Below are positions 32,891 through 38,553 of a stretch of DNA of 38,553 nt, in pieces (position 1 is the stretch's first letter; each line of letters begins with the position of its first letter). The notes below the pieces were generated by a model. It did no database searches, had not been told where the DNA came from, and saw nothing but the letters and a program-made list of their open reading frames with translations. Source of the DNA: Chromera velia (Eukaryota; Sar; Chromeraceae); NCBI GenBank assembly GCA_018398765.1, contig JAHBMJ010005031.1, forward strand, positions 32,501 through 71,053, in the 5' to 3' direction. Both the position numbers and the translations under genes were made by a program.

Positions 32891-35416
32891 GCAGAACTAT
32901 TACACGATCACGGGGGTCTCTGGTCTCTGCGCCTTCCTGATGGCCATGAGCTGTGTGTTCCAGCGTTGGGTGATGAGGAACTACCTAGAGTTCTACAAAT
33001 TTGAGAAGTCATTCCACAGCCTGGATGGGACAGTCAAGTTCTGGACAGCTGTTGGTGTGGAGGTGAGTACAGGGAGGCGGAAGGGGCGGGGCAGGATTTT
33101 GTTCTACAGTCCGAATTTGAACGAATGGCCAGTAGGGCTGCATGCCCACAACTGAAACCAGACAACTGGGCGTGGAGAGAGTCAAACCTCCTCTCTCGAT
33201 CTTTTCCTCCTTCCTTCTGCACTCTCGCCTTGACTTCATGCATGCAGGTGATGCTGGTGCTTTGCCTTTGGTTCATCACCTTCGACGTCCTCAAACCCTT
33301 CACACTCGCATGGGCAACTTTGCAAAACAGGACGGCTCGCTGCAGGTGAGTGAGCGAAAAAGCGGGGTGCTTGGCGAAGCAGTGGACGTGCAGATGTGCT
33401 CTGCTTTTTTGAGAGGAAGTGAAGAGGATTCAGCGTCCTCTCTGTGGGGTTTTTTTGTGTGGGTTTTATTTTGAGTTCGTTGCCGGACCTTCTTATGTCT
33501 TGACTTGTTGCCTGCCGTGCCTCGCGTTTGTTTGTGTCGGTGTGTCCCAGAACAAATTCTGATTTCATCTGAACTGTCGTGTGTCTTTTCGCAGGTGTTT
33601 CCTTACTCACTTTCCTCTGGACAAATTGGCCTCGAGCGACCAGGACTTGGCCCTCCGATACGTTGAGAAGTGGGGGGAGAAGAGGGGGGCCCTCTTGGAT
33701 CTGTTCAGAAAGAGATGGTCGTCTGTCTCTGCTGCCTTCAACGTGCTCCTCGGGGTGCTCCTCAGTGAGTCAGACAGCCAGCCTGCAGGGGGGGGGGGGA
33801 AAGAGAGGAAAAGAGAAGCATCCATCCTCTTGGCAAATTTTCCCATTACCCACTTGGTCTGTTTTCTCTGCAGATTTTGTTTCTTGACCGCATTGAACAT
33901 TTATGTTTCCCGTTGCAGAACACGCTGATGTTTCTTTTGAGGTCTGAACCAGGATTCCCTATATTCCCTTTTACGTTTTGCTCAGGCCGACTCTGATAGA
34001 ACGGAAATGAACTTGTCTGTCCTAACTCCTAGCCAGCTCCCCGTAGTGCAGAAAGAGAATGAAGGAAGTGCCGACGCTCAAATTCATGTGTCGTCCTGTT
34101 GTAAATGTGAATGACTCATGCATGGCTATCTGCAGTGTTTCTGTTGATAATGGCGCTCTCAAACCACATGACGGAAAGGGAATACTTCTACCGGTCGGAG
34201 CTCGGGTTCATGGTTTACAGTTTCGTCTTCGCGGGTAAGGAGATCTGCAGAGTGAAGGCTCGGCCATTTTGGCGTGCAATTTTTGTGATTTAATTCTTTC
34301 TGCCCTAAGCAGACCTTCGGAACTTCCGGGACCCATTTTGGTAGTGCCATGCTGAATGACGCACGCAGCCTTCCGAGGTTGACACAAAGGAATAATCAAG
34401 CTAGATGAATGAGGCAGTTCCTTTTAAGTTGTGAATTCATGCGCCTTGCAGGAAGTATTCTCGTCGTCTTAACAATCCTCGAGGGCGGAATTTCAAATAA
34501 GGTCAGAAGAGAGGAAGCGGACATGCGCAAAGCGAATTTCCAGCACTGATGTGTCAACGCGAAAGGAAGAGATCGCACTTTTTCTTTCTATGTGCCTCAC
34601 CATCTACTCGCCTGTCTGCTACATGTCCATGATTATATTTGCCCATCCCATGCGTCATAAGACCAGGGGAGTGAGAGATCGAAGGAGGCTGATTTGCACA
34701 GATCAATAGATCGATTAGGGTTCCCCAACGAATGCATTCATGCATATTGTGTTTCTGTGAAACCTTCTTCTGTCTTGGTGCATGCATCGTCCTGCCCCCC
34801 CGATATGTTTTTCTTTTTCTTTCTGTTCGTGTGCAGTCGATGCACAGGCACTGGGACGAGCTCCTCTCTCTGAGGACGAACAAGAAGACGATGACGACAG
34901 ACGCCAAATTGTCAATCGACAGAATTGTGGCCACGTACATGAGAAGGGACCCCCTGGTGGAAATCTTCGGCGTCAGGGTGCAGGTCACGTTCGCTCTGTT
35001 TGTGGCCCTCGTCATTCTCCTCTTCCTCGGGTGAGTGGGTGGGTGGGCACACACTCCATATATAGTCACTCTGATGCAAACATACTGTGACACTCTCCAT
35101 CTGCGCCTAGACTGGAATGTCATTTCTTTATCCTCCTTTGAAGCTTTTATGGGTCCAGAAATTGCCCTGCATGCTTTTGCTTTTCCTTGTCATCTGGAGG
35201 TACTCAGCCTTCCTTCTCACGTGTCAGTGCGTTTTCCTCCTTTTGCGTGCTTACGTCGTTTGCGTTTCTACCTCTCTCTTCTGCCTTCTCCATGTTTCTC
35301 CCTTGAAGTTCCGGTTTCTCGTTTCTGCGTTCAGGTATATTCTGGATCTGCACGAGCCTGAGGGGTACCTGAACATGAAATTCAAAAGACAGTTCGGGTT
35401 GGACACCATGAGCTGA
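14709..35416 (+). CDS. giant ankyrin-repeat polytopic membrane protein, ~50 exons
   Basis: One spliced gene of about 6.8 kb coding sequence (~2,250 residues); family not recognised. Order: hydrophobic leader (residues 4-22), linker, ankyrin repeats (~150-600), low-complexity acidic/Ser/Gly insert (~600-950), more ankyrin repeats (~950-1565), charged linker (~1565-1680), then about nine hydrophobic segments (~1715-2245) and a short tail ending at TGA 35414-35416. The one-gene call rests on compatible phases across nearly all exon joins and no credible start, stop or promoter between the parts. Ankyrin repeats before membrane helices recall TRP-type channels, but there are more than six helices and I see no TRP box or pore motif. 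It could be a channel, a transporter or a receptor. Unresolved joins: exons 7/8, 25-27, 39-41 and 42-44. Exon coordinates are in the block entries that follow. Confidence 0.8.
15149..15184 (+). repeat. (TG)n tract feeding a splice acceptor
   Basis: A run of TG units ends TGTGTGTGCAG at 15187, the acceptor of candidate exon 15188-15241. Confidence 0.85.
15499..15543 (+). repeat. (CCAT)n tetranucleotide array
   Basis: About eleven CCAT units inside the intron before exon 15566, followed by GAGTGAGTGAGTGTGTGCAG. Confidence 0.95.
15984..16026 (+). repeat. donor-anchored (GTCT)n in intron 4
   Basis: The intron begins GTCAGTCTGTCTGTCTGTCT and continues as the tetranucleotide, so the repeat starts within the 5' splice site. 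Confidence 0.9.
16220..19561 (+). other. ankyrin block 1 (exons 5-13)
   Basis: Exons: 16220-16330, 16754-16915, 17237-17353 (or to 17367), 17504-17576, 17673-17758, 18115-18265, 18490-18585, 18768-19043, 19463-19561. Ankyrin signatures seen: [106 protein letters not shown] then LKMGADPN. Exon 19463-19561 is exactly one 33-codon ankyrin repeat in phase 0. Most introns fall in phase 0 at the loop between repeats. The join 17353/17367 to 17504/17509 is not settled: only an unusual GTGATA donor keeps the best downstream frame. Confidence 0.8.
16401..16433 (+). repeat. (TC)n microsatellite in intron 5
   Basis: Uninterrupted TC units in the intron between 16330 and 16754. Confidence 0.9.
19562..19590 (+). 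repeat. donor-anchored (GTGA)n in intron 13
   Basis: Immediately after exon 13 the intron reads GTGAGTGAGTGAGTGAGTGA and continues to about 19590: seven tandem copies whose first copy is the splice donor. Confidence 0.95.
19858..21355 (+). other. long low-complexity insert (exons 14-15)
   Basis: Exons 19858-20557 (700 bases, phase 1 end) and 20886-21355 (470 bases). The first ~33 codons finish an ankyrin unit ([20 protein letters not shown]). The rest is Glu/Lys/Arg/Gln-rich ([18 protein letters not shown]), then a Pro/Gly/Ser-rich stretch, then an acidic Gly/Pro stretch ending DVNARDA, where ankyrin sequence resumes. These are by far the two longest exons of the gene. The insert is likely disordered and exposed, perhaps a site for phosphorylation or binding; no domain is recognised. 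Confidence 0.8.
21471..21630 (+). repeat. compound (TC)n-(TG)n microsatellite in intron 15
   Basis: TC/TCTTTC units to about 21546, then TG and GGTG variants to about 21630. The minus-strand Arg/Glu and Thr/His frames here are repeat artefacts. Confidence 0.92.
21847..25568 (+). other. ankyrin block 2 (exons 16-25)
   Basis: Exons: 21847-21978, 22288-22410, 22636-22749, 23011-23187, 23466-23552, 23728-23781, 23994-24071, 24529-24629, 24881-24983, 25285-25568 (or to 25536). Signatures: [120 protein letters not shown]. The repeats are irregular, with insertions between helices, and degrade toward the 3' side. Intron phases are mostly 0, with phase 2 at 24629. Exon 25 contains a Gly/Arg-rich run around 25410-25460. 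Confidence 0.8.
23606..23636 (+). repeat. (TG)n microsatellite in intron 20
   Basis: TG units ending in CGTGCGTGG, between exons ending 23552 and starting 23728. Confidence 0.9.
25672..27610 (+). other. ankyrin block 3 (exons 26-31), one exon uncertain
   Basis: Exons: optional 25672-25761, then 25857-25988, 26326-26488, 26728-26798, 27097-27188, 27486-27610. Signatures: [83 protein letters not shown]. The exon ending at 25568 (phase 2) joins directly and in frame to 25857. The stretch at 25672-25761 could be inserted in frame only with the GTATAG donor at 25762. The obvious GTGAGA donor at 25716 would break the frame. Confidence 0.72.
27799..29823 (+). other. linker exons 32-37
   Basis: Exons: 27799-27879, 28186-28260, 28825-28884, 29194-29249, 29543-29567, 29774-29823. 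They are short (25-81 bases) and phase compatible. They encode a hydrophilic linker ([71 protein letters not shown]) between the last ankyrin unit and the first membrane segment. The 25-base exon 29543-29567 is supported by both its flanking splice words and its phase. Confidence 0.7.
29297..29396 (+). repeat. (CTT)n / GTT trinucleotide array in intron 35
   Basis: CTT units with two TTT interruptions to about 29374, then TTGTTGTTG units. It lies in the intron between exons 29249 and 29543. The Leu-rich and Glu-rich frames on the two strands are artefacts. Confidence 0.92.
30165..32626 (+). other. membrane block 1 (exons 38-45)
   Basis: Exons: 30165-30336, 30853-30931 (or 30935), about 31131-31254, 31377-31521, 31725-31834, about 31955-32054, 32151-32237, 32552-32626. 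Hydrophobic segments: [61 protein letters not shown] (weak). Between the first two lies a cysteine-containing loop ([21 protein letters not shown]). The block ends in a strongly acidic stretch ([23 protein letters not shown]). Phases at the 31131-31254 and 31955-32054 exons do not close with simple donors, so these two boundaries should be treated as approximate. Confidence 0.6.
30954..30982 (+). repeat. (AG)n microsatellite just inside intron 39
   Basis: GA units start about 20 bases after the proposed donor at 30932. The position may complicate donor choice here. Confidence 0.9.
32857..32889 (+). repeat. (TG)n tract feeding the acceptor of exon 46
   Basis: TG units run directly into TGTTGCAG, the acceptor at 32894, with no separate pyrimidine tract. 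Confidence 0.92.
32895..35416 (+). other. membrane block 2 (exons 46-52) and C-terminus
   Basis: Exons: 32895-33062, 33248-33345, 33595-33764, 34136-34234, 34452-34501, 34837-35030, 35335-35416; all phases close. Hydrophobic segments: [93 protein letters not shown]. Charged loops separate them ([42 protein letters not shown]). The tail is [16 protein letters not shown] before the stop. Three segments are each split by an intron (33062/33248, 33764/34136, 34234/34452). Confidence 0.85.
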
Positions 35417-35809
35417 GCCTGGCTGGGTTTACAGAAGGGGCGTGGTGGAAAAGAGGTGTTAGACGGTGAGATAGCTCAGAAGTACGTTGAATCACAGTCA
35501 CAGAAAGAACATACGGAAGCGCTGCGGTGTTGCACTAAGTTGATCTAACTTATCATCTAAGCTTCGAATTATGCATAAAAAGGGTTTCTGAGTCTGTAGA
35601 TACGGTTTTACCACTTAGTCAGTCAAAAAACATACAAGGCGTGACCAGTTTTCAATTTAAAGAATGCCATGCCTGTAAAAGAAATTTTTTGAAAAATATA
35701 TTATCATAATTATGTACTATCTAAATCGTCATAATGCAAGATGACAGTTGGTGACGCATAACAGTAGTGTATAACTTTTAAGCTTTTAATTACGCTTACA
35801 ACTAGGCTT

Positions 35810-35841
<32 letters not shown>

Positions 35842-36800
35842 ATGTTCCACCCTAGGGCCTTCCCGCTATGTCTATCTGTCGCCAGAGCTAGCAGCTATGA
35901 ATATACTAGTCTGGAGCGTACTTACTAGACTAGTAAAGTCTAGAGTAAAGTATGTTAATGAGTTTAGGTTAAAGCCAATGGTAGTGAACTTCCAGTTACG
36001 CTCTCGCTAACCTAGCATGTCATGCAGAAATACAATCAGTGTTAATTACCTAACCTAAGCTCCCTACATGGGACATTTGAAAGCTTGCAAGACTAGGCGG
36101 CCCCTTCGCTTTAGTCTTAAACTCGTCTACCAGATGGAGCTAAGCTTAGAAAAAATAAAACCTGTATAAAAAACAATTTGTTTTAAGCTTTTGCTAGTCA
36201 TACGGTTTGGGAAGCACTCTTTCTAAAAGTGTATTTCTAAAAAACATTGTGTTATTCTAATTGAGACAAAGATAAAAGATATTAGCAGGAATGATTTAAA
36301 CTTTTTTTTTTTTGATACTATAACAGCTTCGGTTGGCCTCACGTGGGGCTTGATACCTCAACCCAGCTGGGGAACGTGGCTATGGGGTATACATTATATA
36401 AGATTTTATAGATTTTAAACTTTCATAAACATTTTTTTTTTATTATTGCTAATATTATGCCCCAGAGTGTTCAACTTAAGTTTAACTACAATTTTCTAGA
36501 CAATTTTAGTACCCAAATATATACTCTATAGAGCTAAACTAAGCCACAATAAAAAAGAAAAATATTTATGAATTTTTGTTACCAATAATACATGAAACTG
36601 CTTTAAATTATATGATTTGATGTCATGCATAGCTTTGCACAGCTACGTACAGATTTCAATGGTCTTATGTTGTTTTTAAAGGGTAATGCATAAATATACA
36701 CAACTCAAAAGGGTCAGGGAGAAACTGTTTTACTCGAAGAGTGGTTGAATCAATTATATTTGACAAATGTGTATACGGTTTTTAATGGGGCACTTCCCAT
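35417..36800. other. AT-rich intergenic region
   Basis: AT content rises sharply after the stop codon of the ankyrin gene. A (GATT)n run at 35815-35841 is followed by ATGTTCCACCCTAGGGCCTT. An imperfect palindromic GC-rich island lies at about 36328-36390 (GGCCTCACGTGGGGCTTGAT, then CCCAGCTGGGG and CCCCATAGCC on the other strand). No exon or RNA gene could be supported. Confidence 0.45.
35815..35841. repeat. (GATT)n tetranucleotide run
   Basis: Six or so TTGA/GATT units. On the minus strand this would be an ATCA tail after a GC-rich body, the form seen at the end of some retroposed elements. No more can be shown. Confidence 0.8.
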
Positions 36801-36826
36801 TGCTTCCCACCCTACTACCCTTCTCT

Positions 36827-37141
36827 CTATATACTTGAAGACCCAGTTAGTTGCACTGACCTCTTTTTGAGTGAATGCTGTGATATCAGTGCTCCTTCTA
36901 TGTACAATCTGCATTGCATTCGCGTCTTGCTGCATATTTGTTGGCACTCCATAGAAAACTCCCTCGACAAAGCTGCCTTGCAGTCTGTAAGTTGTAGAGA
37001 GAGCAGCGCTCCTTCATAAGGGCAAAGTCTGCAATGAAAGGTCTGCAGTCTTGCCTTATAGAAGTCTGTTGAAAGGCCGAGCAGCAATTTAACCTGCTGC
37101 CCACCCCGATAGAGACATTGAGGGCATGTTCTGCATACCAA
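36827..37141 (-). CDS. unrecognised cysteine-containing fragment, minus strand
   Basis: A 104-codon open frame with eight cysteines, including CRTCPQC near the start, then CRLCPYEG and further single Cys. A TATGCAG word just upstream on the minus strand (near 37135) could be an acceptor, so this may be an internal or last exon of the minus-strand sequence that continues at 37591-38553. The paired CxxC-like spacing suggests metal binding, but no family is recognised. It could be an old transposon fragment. Confidence 0.25.
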   Translation of the reverse strand: MVCRTCPQCLYRGGQQVKLLLGLSTDFYKARLQTFHCRLCPYEGALLSLQLTDCKAALSREFSMECQQICSKTRMQCRLYIEGALISQHSLKKRSVQLTGSSSI

Positions 37142-37829
37142 GGGAGTCAGTCAGTGACTTCTAGCAGGTTTGCAGAAGAAGCCTGCAAAGTTAATATCCT
37201 CTCTGACCATTTCCACGGCCGGCTCTTCTGATACGTCTGCCACTCTTCGAAGCACAACTCTGTTGTCTTTTGAAATCTTGTGGTATCCATCTATATGTTT
37301 CTTTACCCATATATAGAATCCCTAGAAACCCTCAGCTTCTCTGCAGACAGCAACTATAAACGTTGGGGCATCAATATGGAAGTCAGACTGCATAGCTGAA
37401 GCTGATTCCAAATCAACAGAGCGTGCGAAGGAGAAATATTTCAGACATTCCATATAGACTCAAAAGTAAAGAGAAGAAGAATTTTGAAAATTGAGAAGGG
37501 TAGGATATAAGAGAATAAAAGGGGTGAAAAGAAACAAGGTTCAGCTTTTAAATATAATTTGGGCAATTTTGATCATGACAAAAGAAGGAATTAAAAGAGG
37601 AACACATAAAAAGAGGAAAAAAGAAAAAAAAGTGGGGAAAGAAACGAGATACATGGGGAGGGGAAATAGAGAAAACGACTGTGAGGCCGAAGAAAAAGCA
37701 TTGAGAAAGCAGCAAGACTGAAAAGAAGGAAGGAAGAGAAGAGAAGGAATATTCTCAAAAAGCCTGTAGTAGGCCCTAGAGTAGGCCTCTTCGAAAAGAA
37801 CATTGAAAAAAGAAACATGGACGGACCTT

Positions 37830-38280
37830 TGGAGCGCGCATCCATGTGAGCAGAAGAGCGAACCACATTGTCAACAGACCGGTCTTTTGACCGCCTCAGC
37901 AGTCCATCAGAAGGTTTGAGGTAGCTTTCAACAATTCCTTTCAACGATAGGCATCCTGCAATCTTCCCTACCCACTCAGTCCACAGACTTTCAAACTGAG
38001 TATCGCCCCTCAGGTTCTTAAGAATCGCTGCAGTGAATTGTGTTGCAACTGTGTCCACATCACAGGACTGGACAAGTCTTTCCAGCCACACAAACCTGTG
38101 CCACTGTTAGCGCTCAAGCGCTTTTACAGCTGACAGAGGGCCGGTTTCCTCGACTATGTTGACCACCCACTGATAGACCATCCCCCGGATTTCTGGTTTA
38201 GGAAACGGGGGGTCCTCTTGCTCATCGTATTTTCTAAAAAATGCAGCCGTTGATATTTCAAACGCCTTCACCCCTTTGCT
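37830..38280 (-). pseudogene. unknown minus-strand gene piece with an in-frame TAA
   Basis: Minus-strand frame from about 38279 to 37830 has protein-like composition on both sides of a TAA near 38112. Before it: FRKYDEQEDPPFPKPEIRG and WVVNIVEETGPLSAVKALER. After it, in the same frame: WHRFVWLERLVQSCDVDTVA, LWTEWVGKIAGCLSLKGIVE and DNVVRSSAHMD. The simplest reading is a decayed gene. A 24-base intron (GTAAAA to AACAG) would also remove the stop in frame, but that is very short. Downstream of about 37830 the frame turns into low-complexity sequence. Family unknown. Confidence 0.35.
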
Positions 38281-38368
38281 AGGTTCGGGAATAACTAGAA
38301 GGCTCCAGCAGATTGGAGGGTCCGACTCGTGTAGATGGAATAAGAGAGGGTTTGAAAGTTAGTCTTTT

Positions 38369-38553
38369 ATACTGCGTAGTCAAGTATCTTGTCTGAAGAG
38401 TAGTGGAGTGGAATGCGATTCTGTTGCTGTTGGAATTGATCAAGTGAGAACAACAGTGACTCTGTCTGACCTCCATCTGCTGCTGCGGCCACTGTCCAGT
38501 GGTTAAATTGGAAATCCTCCCCAGCCATCCACTCAAGCAGCCCCCCCCCCCCC
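38369..38553 (-). CDS. partial unknown coding piece at window edge, minus strand
   Basis: The minus-strand frame running in from the right edge is open for about 60 codons with balanced composition (LLEWMAGEDFQFNHWTVAAA, then FSLDQFQQQQNRIPLHYSSD, KILDYAV) before a stop. It may be the upstream exon of the 37830-38280 sequence, but I could not match the reading phase across a plausible intron. Confidence 0.25.
38538..38553. other. poly-C run at window end
   Basis: The window ends in about fourteen C residues after CAAGCAG. Homopolymers of this kind at a sequence end often mark a contig boundary. Confidence 0.7.

Noticed and set aside
30165-35416. Calling the membrane part a TRP channel
   Set aside because: Ankyrin repeats before helices fit loosely, but I count about nine hydrophobic segments rather than six and see no TRP box or recognisable pore loop.
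1-38553. CRISPR array, prokaryotic operon, phage or tRNA/rRNA genes
   Set aside because: The tandem repeats lack spacer structure, the genes are spliced, and no cloverleaf or ribosomal RNA sequence was recognised.

Overview
The window looks like nuclear DNA of an intron-rich protist. It holds two clear spliced genes with dozens of short exons, GT-AG introns (3' ends mostly TGCAG, 5' ends mostly GTGAGT or GTCAGT) and very many microsatellites. A chromerid or related alveolate alga (Chromera velia-like) is my best inference from gene style alone; I could not run a search, and no single sequence here proves the lineage.

Layout. 1-4600 is mostly non-coding, with a possible proline-rich minus-strand gene fragment at about 380-1671 that carries an internal, codon-preserving duplication. 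4600-8860 is a repeat block: a CCTT-type polypyrimidine tract, a TCAG array, three to four copies of a ~189-bp repeat, a satellite of ~200/204-bp units, an inverted copy of the ~189-bp repeat, then a 1.6-kb CTGT array with a higher-order pattern that ends in a strand-switched CAGA/CAGG tail. 9601-13155 (+) is a complete nine-exon ERD2/KDEL-receptor gene encoding 217 residues, whose reading phases join perfectly. 14709-35416 (+) is one very large gene of about 50 exons and roughly 2,250 codons. It has an N-terminal hydrophobic leader, many ankyrin repeats, a ~390-residue low-complexity insert, more ankyrin repeats, and a C-terminal half with about nine hydrophobic segments. I do not recognise its family. 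35417-36800 is AT-rich intergenic DNA. 36827-38553 (minus) has degraded or partial coding sequence of unknown family, running off the right edge into a poly-C run.

The two confident genes are on the same strand but have no evident shared pathway: ERD2 returns ER-resident proteins from the Golgi, while the ankyrin protein has the general plan of a channel or receptor-like membrane protein. The most interesting signals are the ankyrin/polytopic architecture with single-exon ankyrin units, the repeated growth of tetranucleotide microsatellites out of 5' splice sites, and the satellite flanked by inverted copies of another repeat that shares a core with it.
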